DNA of 64,000 nt from the NCBI GenBank assembly GCA_905250125.1, contig CAJNOL010000323.1, forward strand, positions 96,523-160,522, in the 5' to 3' direction. The stretch is from Rotaria sordida. Its lineage: Eukaryota > Rotifera > Eurotatoria > Philodinida > Philodinidae. The translations under genes were made by a program, and so were the position numbers. The notes under the pieces were generated by a model. The model saw only the letters and a program-made list of their open reading frames with translations. It was not told where the DNA came from and made no database searches. Below, piece after piece: positions 17,284 to 31,400 of this stretch; positions within the stretch are counted from its first letter, which is position 1; the number at the start of each line of letters is the position of its first letter.

Positions 17284-19507
17284 GTCAATTTCTAGCTTCA
17301 TGTTTGAAAAAAGAAGAATGTTTTTCTAAAACTTTTTAATTGTTTCTTCAAATTTAGTTTTGAATAAGTAACAATAGAAACTTCTCAAATATGTCTCTGA
17401 AATACGACTTATAGTTCATCCATTTCTCAAGTCAAATATTCAGGAATAATATTAGTTATTGAGATTTCTTGACAAAATTTGTACCATTAAAAACATTGCA
17501 GTCACACTTGTTATTATTCAAAGTACTTCCAATTCTTTTCTCTTAAAATCCTATATCTTCTCAGTTATTTTGGATCTTTATGTTTCGATTTACCATATTG
17601 TCACATTAATTTACCACCAATCTTTGCTTTGTTGGATACAATAATTGTCTGCAAAAAAAAATCAACCAACAACATTACTACAAAAGAAAGCCAAAGAAAT
17701 CTTTTGTACAAGTGTACAATATTATAAAAAAAATAATCATTTGGCTATGACCAACAAAACAATGAACGAAAAGTATTTGTTAGTATACTATGTCAATAAG
17801 GCACACCCATTTATTTTATTTTCAGTAAACATGTTTAACATTAATCTAACTATTTATCATTATATTTTTGTAAAATCACCGAATGATTTTCGCTTAATAC
17901 TCACATTACGATTTTTACATGACATTATTCATATAATTAATATGAACAGTTTCAATCAGTTGTCTTTCAACGTCAGTTGATTGTTCATTATCAGCTAAAT
18001 CTCACATATATAATTAAGAAGTAGAGTAAGAAGAGTTTCATCTTCTTACATTCATGATTCAGCATTAGTTCTTCATTAAATTCATTCATTTTAATAATGA
18101 ATGCAATACAAAATCCAGTATGATGTGATCTGAATGACGTTTAGTTTAGACTTGCTCTTTTGATCTTCAACAATTAACTGAATCTTCTTTTTTCACATCA
18201 AATATAGGTATTTGAATATAAGATTTTGAATCATTGTTGCATGATCATTTAGCATACGATGAAGATTTTTATGGATTTTCATAGATTTTTGATTGAATAA
18301 ATGAATCAAAACTATTTTCAAGACAAAATTCAAATAATGATATTCAATATAGAATAATATTCATCGAATTAAATAAAATAAACTTCATTTTAACTTCGAG
18401 AAACAGATCTTCTAAGCTATTTTCTTGTTGAATTATATTTAGTCAATGAATCCAATACAAGAAAAATAAATAAATAGTCTATAATTAGTTCGACAAAACA
18501 AATTATCTTGTCATCTTTAAAACGATAATTTCATAGAACTATTTTCATATGAAGATTACATTTAATTGTTGGTATTCAATTCTCAAGACCAACAGATTTA
18601 TATAGAATTTTACCACTAATAATTTAACCAATATTAATTTTGTTCATCAACCGTATCAAATATTTACATAACATTATTCGTCACACTAACCGTATCAAAA
18701 AGCTGGTTAGAACAATGATCGATAATGTGTGAGAGAGAGAGTAAATCAAGTATTTTCTTAAATCATGTTAGGTACTTCTCAGTTTCTTTCTGAATTCGAT
18801 CATCTGATTAGTTGTAACGTGACTTTTTTTTATTAACAGTAACAAACACAAACCTCTGAATTCAGTATAGCGTGATTATCTTTTGAAGAAAATCATTTCA
18901 TTTTTTTTTATAGAAACTATCGATTTATCTCTCAATCGACATTGGAAACTTCGCACTGTATTTTGTTCAATATTTAATAAAATCCATATTCACTAAGATA
19001 TATGACTCTAAATTGCCTATTCGAGATATATAATCATCCAATATAAATAATATTTCACTATATCTTGAACCGCAAATTAATGTATAGATTTATTAATCAA
19101 ATAAGTGAACTAATAATACTGATTATTTAGTTAAAATTCGAATTAGAAAATAATAATATTCTCATTTGTCATTAAGGTCAAAGTTTGCTTCATCACAGAA
19201 GCAGAAAGAATTTGTACACTCTAACCACCATTTGTCTATTATTGCATTAGTGACCTTTTTGAAACTAAATAGAACATAAGGTTCCATATTTATTATTTGT
19301 CAATTTTCATTCATTCGTCGCTCTGATAATTGATTATTTATGTACATGTATAAAATTATGTTTTTCTTTTCTATCATTAACCTTGTACTTCTAGTTACGT
19401 CAAGGATAACAATGATTGTAGGAGAAAAAAACAGAAAACACAACGACACAAAAAAAAAAGAAAAAGAAACTGTACATGTGAATCTCGAAAAAAGAAGAAA
19501 AAAAAGA

Positions 19508-19526
19508 CGCACACACACACACACAT
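19508..19526. repeat. CA dinucleotide run
   Basis: A short perfect (CA)n stretch just beyond the 3' end of the WNK gene. Confidence 0.8.
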
Positions 19527-19548
19527 AATCAAATAAAAAATAAACCGT

Positions 19549-22500
19549 TTAGATTTCCATCAAATCTTTCATATCAGTTTGTTTATGTTGTTGTACTATT
19601 TGAATATTTCTTTGAATATTTTCAAGTTTAGTTCTTGCACATGAATCTAAATTTGGTGTTTCATGAACAATAGTAGCTAAATCAATAAACGATGGTAAAA
19701 CAGTTTTTGTTAATAAATTATTGAGTTGTATTGTTTGATTTTTATGTTCTTCAATTTTATTTTCAATAATATCCATTCGTTTTAATACTGTTTTATTTAA
19801 ATTAATAAGCATTAATTTAATTTCAAATAAATCATTTGATGATGTAGTATTTATTGTATCATCATTTGATAAACATTTTTCATGTGAAGTTCTAAGTAAT
19901 GTATTATTTAATTCACGAATATTTCTTTCAGATGATATTAATGGATCGAAATATGTTGAAAGTTGACTTGTTGGTTGTGATTTTATTTGTTGAATAGGTT
20001 TAGGAAGTATTAAGGATGATGTATTTGGTTCTGAATGAGTAAGTGATAGTATCATAGGATGAGAATTTCGTTGTTTATCATCAAATTTATTTAATAAATC
20101 AGATTCAATTTCGATTGTTTTTGTTGAAATTTCATCATTAATTATTAATGGAACATTTGTATTTGTTATTTCTGTATCACTATTATGTGTTCTACCAGTA
20201 GTTTTAAATGTATTTTTAAGAAGTGCATCAAGTTGTTTTAAACTACCCGATATCTAATAGAAAAAACAAATGAATTCGTAAAAAAAATATATTTAAATAA
20301 TAGTTATTTACAGGTGGTTGAGGAGTTGATGGTGTATCTGACGAAATAGAAGGTTGAAGTATTTCATTTGGATATGGAGGTGACATTGATAGAAGACTAT
20401 TTTCAATAGGCTCTGTTGTTGTTGTTGTTGTTGAAGAAGAAGGTATTGGTTGCTTTATAGTATCATTTGGTAAGATTGTCGTAATAATATGTTGAGGAAG
20501 AGGTATTGTTGAATAAGAAATACTTTGTGATGGTTGTGTTAAAAGAAGAGGATTTTGTAAAATTTGTTGTTGAGAATTAGTTAACATTGTCGTTGGTTGT
20601 GATTGAGTCTGTAATGTTGATGGTGTCGATAGATGAAAAATATCTAATAAAAATAATTAAAAGTAAATAGATAATTAAATGGCATTTTAGTTATTTACTT
20701 GTCATCAATTCACTAGGCAATAGCCCTGCAGATTCCTCTATTTGTTGTTGATCAACAACAGTAGTATCATTTCCTAGTCTTGAAATTGATGATTCATCTT
20801 GATTAACCAATGATATTATTTGTTCATTAATGTCATTGGTAATTGTTGATGTAGTATTTGTACCTTGAGATGTATTATTTTTAGTAAAAGTTTTCTTTAA
20901 TGCTGCATTAAGAATTTCAAGACTACCAGCTGAATTCGATACATTTGTTCCAAGTTCAGATAATTGTGGAACTGCAATTGATTCTGTTACTACAACTGAT
21001 TTAATCATTTGTTGTTGTTGCTGTTGTACTTCTATTGGTGGTGATTGTTGAATAATTGGAGGTGTTGATGAAATAGAAGGAACAAGTGGTACTTGAGATT
21101 GAGCTAATAATGGATTTGTTGATTGTTGTTGCTGTTGCGGAGATGATGCAAATTGTTGCTGTTGTTGTTGTTGTGGCGGTGGTGTTGATATTTGTCGTTG
21201 CTGAGGTGGTGGTGTCGATACTTGTCGTTGCTGAGGCGGTGGTGTTGATATTTGTCTTTGCTGAGGTGGTAGTTGTCCAATAATTGATGATTGATTAATA
21301 GTTGGTTTACCATCTCGACAAAAAACTCCAGCTTTTCGATCAATTTGTTCACATTGATATGCTCGAATACGATCTTTAATTGATTGTATAACAAATTTTT
21401 TATCATCATCAAATATATAATTTGTTTCAATAAGTTCATCAACAATTTGTTCAGGTGTATCAGTTATTAAATTATAATGAAAAAGTATAGCTTCATGTTC
21501 TGTCCATAATGATTTACGTTTTGTTTTATCAATAATTTTTAATTTTAAATTAATTGAATTATTTGTTACCATGATTTGTGAATCATTTGATGGATCACGT
21601 ACAAAATCAATACGTAAACCATTATCATCAAGAAAAAATGAATGTTGTAATAATTCATGTACAGATAAACGTTCTTCTTTATTTGTACGTATACAACAAT
21701 CAATAAATTCTCTTATACCTTCATTTTCAACTTTATAATAACAATCGGGTTTTAAACCAGCTGTAACACGTTTTATAACAGCTGTTGGTCCTTTACATTC
21801 AATATATGGATATTCACCTGTTATCATTTCTAACATACATAAACCAAATGAATATATATCAACACGTTCATCATATTGTTCATCAAACATTTCTGGTGCC
21901 ATAAATTCCATAGTACCGCGCATACTTTTAGCAAATGTTTGAGTTTTAAATGTAGCTAAACCAAGATCACCAATTTTAACACAACCATTTGTACTTGATA
22001 TAAATATATTATCACATTTTAAATCACGATGTATAACAGGAGGATTACGACCATGTAAATGAGAAAGACCTTTAAGAATTTGACGACACCATTTTTTTAT
22101 AACATTAATACGTTTTTCTTCTGTTTGTCCTTTAAATTTACGTATATATCTTTAAATAAAATAATAATAAATAGATAAAATTTAATTTAAAATGATTTTT
22201 ATTTTTCTTTTGTCTTACCCTTTTAATGAACCTGATGTCATTAATTCTGTAACAAGAATAATAACTTTTTTATTTGTTCGTGGATTTGTTTCTTCCCAAA
22301 AATCATAAAATCGTACTATATTTGGATGTTGTAATTTTTTTAACATTTCAGCTTCTTCTTTAAAACGTGCTCGTTCATGTTTATCAAAATGTGCAAAATC
22401 CTATTTAATTTCATAAAATTATATTTAAACAAAAAGAAATTTTTCGTTATATTACTTGTAATTCACACCAAGCAACAGCAACACTTGCTTCAGTATCTAA

Positions 22501-25483
22501 ACCACGATAGACTGTTTTAAATGCACCACGACCAATTTCTTTTGCATATCTAATAAAACGATTATCAGGACTTTTAGCAACTGCTTCTTCTTCTTCATCA
22601 TCCTATGGTAAGAAAATAAATATAAATCATATTTAGAAGAAAAACAAAAAGTAGAATTTGTTTCAAAATGTTCTATTGAATCCGAGTAGAAGATTTTGAT
22701 CAATTGTTTTCATGTCGAAAACTAGTGGATTGTAGATTATTGACTATGAATATAAGTATGAGAAATTTCATTAGGTCTTTATATTCTAGTTTTTTGTAGA
22801 CTAACAATTTTTTTTTATTCATCTATATTATAGAGAATATTGAATTACTTAGAAAAACAGTAACTTTTCCTTTCAGGAAGCATAGTCATTTCAATACATA
22901 CAAGAGTTATATATCAATATTTTAGGCATCCATAAAAGATAAGAACACCTATATCTTTTACCAGTTAATAGGTCGACTCGACTCGACTTAAGCACATATT
23001 CAAAATATGAAATATAGCTTGTGTAAATGCATCCAATGGATGTCTATTATCAATTTACGTATTTGATAGTATAAAGTGTCATATACACTAACATTAATAT
23101 CATATCCTATTCTTCTTTGAATACTGACGCATTTCTTTTCATTCGACATTTTAACTTTTAGTCTACTGTACAGGTGCCTTTGTTATGTTTCTCCTCTTCG
23201 TAGAGCATCGAATTTCATACCGTTTTTGTTCGGTAGAAGAAGAAGAAAAGGATATGACGTTGGTTGTTCTCGTAGTTTGTATATGCCTAGGTCGTGTCGA
23301 CCTATTCCTTGGTAAAACGTATTAGTGTTCCTAGGATCAACTCCCGATTAGGGGGGGAGAAAGGTGTTCGTGCCTTTTCCAGATATCTCAAAGTGAAAAT
23401 TCTCAAGATGATATTATCATCTTACTTAGAATTCAGTTTTTTAGAAAACAGAAAAACTATTGACTTATAGACAACTCGATATGTTCTTATGATCATATTC
23501 AGAATCATCATAGTCGATAATTCATAATTCGATAATTTTTCATGAGAAAGCAATTGATTAGTTGAAAAATTTCCCTGATTAATATATATATATATATCGT
23601 ATCTTCAAGTGATGACGATTCAGCTATTTGATACTAACCTCTCCTTGTGCTGAAGCTGCCGATGAATGTGGAGTTGGAGTTGTTAATGTAACTGCTGTAA
23701 CTGTTAAATTAGATGATTTTTCATCATCAGGAGCTGAATCTTGTTTCTCATTTGATGTACCTTGAAAATGAACATGCTGATATCCATTTTCAACATTAAT
23801 AGATGTTGAAATATTACCATTAACAATATTATTTATATGTGTCATTGGTTTTTCTGTATTAGTTGTCGATATATTTGTATGTTTTCTTTCAATACTTGAT
23901 GATTTTAATGATAAATTTGAAGTTTTATTTGATATTGAATAATGATCATTATTTGAAGTTTTAGCTACAGCTGTATTTGTTAACATAATTTGTGGTTGTA
24001 GAAGTTTATGTATTGATTTAACTTGAAATCGATTAATTTTTTTTATAGATGACTGATTTGTTGATACAGTCATTTTTGGAATTGATGATGTTGATTCATT
24101 TGTTGTTGTTTTTGTTTTTGTTTTTGTTAATTTTGATTCAAGATTGCCTAATGGATGATAACGATCATATTGTTGTTTTGTATTATCATCACCAATTGTT
24201 GCTGTTAAACGATCAAATCGTTTAATTAATGATGGTTTTGTTCTTCGTTCATTATGTCCATTTGTAATTATATTTGATTCTTTATTTTCATTTTCATCAG
24301 AACTTAATTGTTGTTGTTCATCTTTACAATTATTATTTTCATGTTTTTGTTGTGAAGATGAAATACTTGTTCGATGCATTTTTTGTAAACGACGTGATTT
24401 TTTAATATTTTTATTAGGAGTATTATCAGATTCATCAACATCAGCATCAGTATCTATTGATGATAATACAGGATAAAATTCTAATGAACTTTCATCTTCT
24501 TCTGAATTATTCGATTTTGTTTGAGTTAAATGTTGATCGTGTGACATTGCTTTAATTTTAGTATGAGCAAGTACATAACAAACACGAGAATTCACAGACG
24601 ATTTGGATTCATCATTAGACTGAAAAGATAAATACCTTTAATAGATTGATATGTATGAAAAATATTATATAAAAATAAATAGATGAATGGATGTAATTAT
24701 ATACTGAGAATTTACGGAAACTTTTATTTTTCATTTACTTCGTTGTACTTTTTTAATATCTTTTGATGGACCCGGAGACTATACATACGGGATCAATTTT
24801 GACATAATCCACGTCAAAATTTGACAGGTTGCTGAGATCATGCAAAAGAGAAATTGTTGGAACTAGAATCGAGACTGCGAGAAAAAAAATTGTTTTGAAC
24901 CGGAAATCAGGAATGCAATCGTATCTTCTATTTCTCTCATTAATCATTTTGATCAAAAGCACATGCAAGAGAAAGGTCTACAAAAGTGATATTAATCACG
25001 TGAATAAGTTATAAAATATTTTCCTCTAGAAGCGAGAACCAAGATCGAGATTCATAGTTCGAAAAATAATATTTTCAATTAATTTTTTTTTTTGAAAATG
25101 AAAATTAAGAATACCTTATGTTCATTTTGAGCGTATTTTGATGCTTTATTTATTTCTTCCGATGCAGCTGGAGCAATAGCATACAAGACCGGCGGTGGTG
25201 ATGTTGAATGTCTATCAGATTGATGACTACAAGTTGATTCATTTGAGCAGTTAGTTTTTAGTTTTGAATGCAAAAAATTATTTAATCGTAATGTTCGTTT
25301 TTTTAAATGGTTTGTCAAACCATATGTTGTTGAATTATTTTGTAAAAAATTTGTTGTACTAAATGGTTTTTTAACTTGCATTCGATTTTGTTTTTTATCA
25401 TTATCATTTGTTGCCATATTATGTACACTATTACTACTTGAAATTCTTGATTTAATACTTTGTATTGATGACTTAGTCGCCAT
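19549..25483 (-). CDS. WNK: WNK (with-no-lysine) serine/threonine kinase
   Basis: WNK kinases sense chloride and osmotic state and activate SPAK/OSR1, which regulate cation-chloride cotransporters. Seven exons join to 1388 aa: 25115-25483, 23639-24619, 22456-22602, 22219-22400, 20699-22149, 20312-20643 and 19549-20253. The kinase domain starts near residue 470. Subdomain I is [11 protein letters not shown], with lysine in the WNK-specific place, and the usual subdomain II lysine is replaced by cysteine in VAVAWCELQ. Then come [61 protein letters not shown] and YPYIECKGP. An autoinhibitory PF2-like region ([12 protein letters not shown] to AIKDRI type sequence) follows. The N-terminal 450 residues are polar and disordered. 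The C-terminal half has polyglutamine, four PPPQQRQ-ST repeats, and a possible coiled coil near the end ([20 protein letters not shown]). Identity is very secure. Confidence 0.93.
21000..21275. repeat. Polyglutamine and PPPQQRQ minisatellite in WNK coding sequence
   Basis: On the WNK coding strand, four tandem units of about 30 bases encode [10 protein letters not shown] or [10 protein letters not shown]. They run into glutamine stretches (QQQQQQQ, then QQQQQ) and a further QQQQQQ near 21010. All units remain in frame. They lie in the disordered region C-terminal to the kinase. Confidence 0.85.
22682..23581. mobile_element. Diverged foldback element G with a nested element, in a WNK intron
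   Basis: The left arm at about 22695-22880 (GATCAATTGTTTTCATG, ACTAGTGGATTGTAGATTAT, TATAGAGAATATTGAATTAC) closely follows element F read in reverse complement. The right arm at about 23440-23578 (ACTATTGACTTATAGACAAC, GAAAGCAATTGATTAGTTG) also matches the F family. A nested pair, ACCAGTTAATAGGTCGAC near 22962 and GTCGACCTATTCCTTGGTAA near 23297, marks an internal insertion. The flanks are degraded (TTA only on the right). It lies wholly inside WNK intron 22603-23638. Confidence 0.55.
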
Positions 25484-28400
25484 TAATAAATAAAAAGTAA
25501 AGTATACGAAATGATTCGAAACAAAACTTAAATATTTTCTTTAATAAACCAAAGAAAATTTAACATAAATTATTTATGTGCTATCTACAAAAAAAAATCA
25601 TAAAAATACCATAAGTAAAAAAATATGTCATAGAATTTATTGTAAAGTCTAAATAAATATAAATACAGACAGACAGAGGAAGAAAGAAGGCGTATACTTA
25701 CGAACGAATACACATAAAATGTGTTTTTTTTTACTCACAACTATTCATAAATGAAAATGAACCATAAAGTAACTTTTGTGAAAACTATTTGAGAGTAAAA
25801 AGACTACTACCTTTTCATTTAGGAACAAAGAAAGGTGATATCCGAATAATAAAACTTCTCAATGTATTTAAAATGTCGATATAAACTATAAAAATGTATG
25901 CTTTAGACTGTTGCTCTTTGCCTTAAATCGATGTTTTTCTCTTTCTCGCGTGGGTTTTTTTTTTGTAGGTCACATTTTTGTAAAAAATATGTACGCATGG
26001 TGTAGTTGTTTTTGTGTAAAAGACAAAACATCGATTTAGACGATAAAGAAGAAAAAAAAAACACGAACTTGCATACGAGCGAAAATATAATTGTAAATTG
26101 TAATGTATTAGTAGTAGGTATGTTACACTATATTTTTTGGCATTTACGATTTACTGTTGAATGTCACGTCATTGTACCGGAAGTAGAAAGAGAAATATTA
26201 GACATTTGTTTCAATCTCCTGATGTTTTGACTATAATTTATATGAATAAATCATATTGAATAATAAATAACAAGACGATGTACTCTCGCTATTTTTAATC
26301 AATAATATCTACATGATGAGACACCTAAATAGAAACTATCCAATTGGATAGAGTGTTTCAGAGAGGCCGCTATCTAACATTCATCTATTTCATGTGGAAA
26401 CTAGTTTCTTTAGTTTTCTCTTGAGACTAAGTTTCATCTCCGATGCATAGAAAGAAAATAGGTCATGTAGGCGTCTTTCTTTTTCTCTTTTTTCTTCGTT
26501 CTCTCAACTCAACTAAATCGAAAACAACAGCTGTCATTGATATTCTCATACCATAGATATTCATAAAACGTACAAATTCTATTTCTTATGATGATTTTCT
26601 TTTGTCACAAATGGGTATTATAAACCGCCCCCGCTATATTTTCAAGAAATCATAAGTTTCTAACAATTGAATGAATGAATGAAATTTATGCACTGATTTT
26701 TTTTTGCATAATGATATATCTCTCATTCCACTTTCTCATCTATCAATCACAACTGAAATTCAATGTAACATATTCTTCTGCTAACCAAAAATCACTAATA
26801 AGACATTAATTATTACATTGCATTTCTTTAATAATAAAGGATACGAAAGAATATGGAAAAATAATTATGCTAACCTAACGATAATTTTTGACTCTCTAGG
26901 TTAAGATCAAGATAACCTCCCGAAAATGATAAGATCTTAAAATAGGAATCCTTTTATATGAATGTATTTTTATGTTAAAAGCTCAGTTTACAAGAAAAAT
27001 GTGCTAAAAGCAATAATAATTGGTAATCCTATCTCTAACTATTATTAGACATACTCTTTGTTTGCTTTTTGTTTTCTGATCTACAATCAACAAAAACAAA
27101 GAACGAAAATTTTTCTTTATACTTATCTATCCAAGTGCCACATTGATTACGCTTCAAAATAAAAATAAGTATAGTTGAAGAAGTAAAAACATTACTAATA
27201 CACGGACGTCCTATATTTAGTTTTTTCTTCGGTCAATATTCTTATCTGCTTAAGTGGGTGTATTCGTAAAAAATATCATCTGTAATATATAATGCTCTTA
27301 CAACAATGAATATTTGCATAAAACGAAATTTGCTTTTTGTTTTGTGGCTGAAAGTATGTCGTAAAATATATCATAGTTAGACGAGCGACAGTAATCTGCT
27401 CGTAAAAAACGAAGGAACATTGTTTGAAGTGCATACTATTGGCAGAAAAAAAAAGAAATAAATAAATACATCAAAACCGGCAGATAGTAAGATTGACGAC
27501 ATGCAAAAACACACTTTGTTATTCATTCTATAGTCTCTCTTCATCATGCATGAGTTCTCCATTCGAAATCTCATCATAATTCAGACACAAATACACATAC
27601 TTTAACGACGATGAATATGCAATGGATATAATCAATGAATATTTTCGATGGATGAGTTTGTATGTGTACTATAAGAAAAACATGTTTTAATTACTTTGTA
27701 AATTACATACTGGTTAGCTGGAATACATGTTTTCTCTATATATCAGTCGAATGAATCGATTAGTACTAGGCTATATGTTAGAGAAAAAAAAGAAATAGAA
27801 AAGAAAAAAAGAATATATTTTTATTATCTCTTCTATTCATGTTACACTCGTATATATCTCAATATCACATCTCTACCATTAGTTGACATTAGATTTTGTT
27901 TTCGTCATCATTGACGTACGTCTAGACTGATTGAGAAAACATGTAGAAAAGAAAAAAGAAAGATAGTTTATAAGATCAATGACGTTCTCGAAATCCGTTA
28001 ACTTACGCTTGTATGCTATTCGTCAGATGATTCCTATTTGATATCGTACGCTTTTAAAATAAATAAAAAAAATTTTGTTTTTTTCTCTTTCCTATTATAA
28101 ATTAATCACACGACTGCAATCTATCAGTGATAGAATAAAAAAGCTGCACTTTTTCGTACTATAACCGTGCAAATTATGTGTACATTTTGATATTTCCATT
28201 AATGAACAAATATATATTAAGTACATTACGTTATTTACATTTCTAGTTTCTTCTTTTTCTTTTATATTCGCCCTCACATAGTAATTTGCAGCATCTGCTT
28301 GAATTTAATTATTCGATAAACGTATTCTTTTCATTCATATGAAAAGCATCAAAGAAAAAAAACATTTAGTGTAAGAATGAAGACACTTTTGTATGCATAG

Positions 28401-31400
28401 AAAATCAAATCGAAACACATCTGTTTTATAAATGTAAAGTAGAATTACTCATAATCATTATTTTTTCTTTTATATACCCTAATTTGGGTCGAAATGGTAT
28501 AGAAAAATAAAAAAATATAACTTACTGACTATACCTATTTACCTTCTATTGCTGTTGTAAAGAATATAACCATATAAAGTGCTATGTTTTTTTGTCTTCC
28601 TCTATGACTGATGACGTCTATGGCATTTCTATATATTGTACCACATATAAGCCTTGTTGTCTGTATATTTGCATTATAATACAGTCTTGGCGGTAGTCCA
28701 ACTGCGTACGATGGATCAGATTTTAGGTTCCTTCTATATTTTACGCATAAGAATGATGATAAATAAATTATATCTGGATGTAGCCGACGTTTCTCACAGA
28801 TCAAAACAAAAAAAAAATTAGTCTTGCAGATGCTAATCGAGATAATGCAACAATATAGATGTCATCAAGACGTTATCTTTTTTTTTTTGTTTGTAATCAC
28901 GAAACCAAGACGTCATTATATATATTATGATACTCTCAGAACTTACGAATAACCGATAATAAATATGTTTGTTAATAATTTTAAATAGATAATCAAAGTA
29001 ATTTTGAATATTTTATTGTTGATGATACTTGGAATGATGCATTCAAGTGATTCGATTATTATTTGAAGTGGTCTTCTTTTTTCTTATTTGTTGACAGTTA
29101 AAAGCAATAATTGTCTTGTTGCTTCGTCTATAGAAAATATACTAAAAAAGAAAAATATAATTAAAGAAGTAAATAGATACTTTTGAAAATTACAATCGTG
29201 AGTTGAATATTAAAACAAATGCTGATTAATGTAAAAAGATCATGATCGACATTAAGAATAAAATTGATATTTGATTCTTACTTGATTTGATATAGATAAC
29301 AATGAATTCATATAAAAGTTATATTCATATTACTTGGTAGAGAAAAATATACTCAAACGATAGTTAGTCATAACACTGACGCAATTTATAAAATGTGTCA
29401 TGTATTGAATACTACCTTGATATGTGAAATTTCACATGATTCATGAATATTAATAGAACTACGCAAAAGAAAATTGCGAAAATCGTTCTTTTAAAAGAAA
29501 AATATTATTTATCACTTCTGTTTTATTCTTAATACAAACTATTGGTTGGATCTAAAGTTCATTTAGAATTATTATTATTTATCTAATTGAGTGTATAGAA
29601 ATTGACACTAATCGATGTATACTTATATATACATCTACCAATAATAAATATGTTGCGTAATTTAAATAAAACCTTTAATAAATTGTCTACTATACAAAAT
29701 AAAACTACCTACAGAAAATTATTATTATTTAATTTTTGAATTAACTGCTGAAATTTATTTGAAATTACAACATTTATTCATTGATTGTTACCAAATAACA
29801 GAATATGTAAATTGTTCTCTTCATTAACTTAGTTATAGATAATAAACAAAATAAAAAAAAGGAATGATTTATCTTCAATTCTATATGAAGTTGATCATAT
29901 AGTTTTTCAAACATTTATTAAAATTTCCTTTTTCAAAACATAATAGAATTAATAATTTTATCTTAGTTTATTCCAAATGAAAACTCCAGTTTTAACTGCT
30001 CCGAAACATCAGATGTATAAAAAACATTTTCCGTTCCAGAACAGGTCAAATCTGTTGATACGTATAATTTATCATTGACCTGACTGACATTGCCCCTATA
30101 ATACGGCATAAGCAGTAAATATGCGCTGTGCCATAGTCGTTGAAAAGTCAATAACGCTGATTACAAAATGAAGATTAATTTCGTGTTTTTCTTGCAGAAA
30201 AACAAAGTTCCGTTAAACAAAACTTTCTAACATTAAATATCCTTGAAAATAGTCTTATAGTACAATCAATTAAATATTAAGTTTTGAAATAATTGAATGA
30301 TATTTTCAACGTTATTAATCCATTTTATATCGATAGTTTGATAACAGTAATAAAACTGTAAGCGTATATATATATAATATTTATTCATGTTCTAGACAGA
30401 AAACAAAAAGAACAGATGTTGTCACAAATATTACAATGTGTATTGATTGATAAAGATTATAAAACGATGACCTTTATTTTTTCTACAAAAAAAAAAAAAA
30501 TAACAAATAACATTACAGATAACCGAAGTACGTTTTTATTTATATATGTATATACTATCGTTTGAATGATTTCTCTATCCGAGCAAAGTAAAAATAACTT
30601 ATTTTCTTTCTACTCGATTTATTACAATATCATTATTTATTGAATCAATATAATGGAACACAAATAAGAATAAATGATTTACTATATGTATATTTTGTAT
30701 TAAAAATAAATAGGGTCATTAGTTTTCTTTGGAACATACTCTTAATAATTGTTGAAGTGAACCAAACAACTATTATAGGAACATTCTTATCTATTAACTT
30801 GTCAATGTATATTTATTACTTCATCATGTTACTAAAAATTTAAAAACATCTATTTTCTATATTTTAAATAGAAGAAAATTTTATTTATGAGTTGAATATT
30901 ACGTTTTCTATTTTTTGTTACTTTGAATTTTTTGACTTTATTGCTTAATTTTGAAAAAATTTATAACATTTCCTAGACCGCAAAATCATTAGTATCACTA
31001 ATTTTCTTATAAACGTAGAGGCTCGAATCTTCTTTATTCCATATGAAAATGAAAAGAAAACCAGAGAACGGTTGGATTAAATGAATCTGTACAAATGGAA
31101 GGCCTTATAGTTCCAAATATAACAAATGGAAAAGTAAAACATAAGTCAATCAGTGATTTCCAGCAGTACAAGAAAAAAAAAAGACCTTGTTTATACATTC
31201 CATTGATCAAAATAAAAGGATACATCCCATTTTTCTACTCATTTTCGTTCGAAATCATATTCATTTAAGAAACACATCTTTGACTACTGAATTGTTACGA
31301 AAAATTTCAGTCCTATAGAACGAAAAGTTGTTAAATAAATGACAAATAGATCTAATGTACTAATATTACAGTAAAATCAAAATTTGTTTTTTTTCTCATT

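Larger units (their letters stand above)
15758..19548. other. Convergent spacer between HELLS and WNK
   Basis: Both neighbouring genes end into this 3.8 kb. It holds a HELLS polyadenylation signal near 15830, a mariner-like MITE, a nearly perfect foldback, and AT-rich sequence. Two small frames at 17459-17644 and 17645-17980 have no recognisable product. A CA dinucleotide run lies at about 19508-19526. Confidence 0.6.

Noticed and set aside
17459..17980. Two adjacent plus-strand frames of 61 and 111 codons between HELLS and WNK
   Set aside because: Their content is that of AT-rich non-coding DNA (Ile, Asn, Lys, Phe, Tyr), with no domain and no splice logic.
21086..21445. Frames on either strand overlapping the WNK glutamine-rich exon
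   Set aside because: They are shadow frames of the CAG/CAA-type repeat in WNK coding sequence.
28535..28804. 89-codon minus-strand frame in the gene-poor stretch
   Set aside because: It looks somewhat protein-like, but there is no family match I can name and no supporting exon nearby.
29963..30151. 62-codon minus-strand frame beginning MTFQRLWHSAYLLLMPYYRG
   Set aside because: The patch is less AT-rich and may be a gene fragment, but nothing links it to a known protein and it is short.
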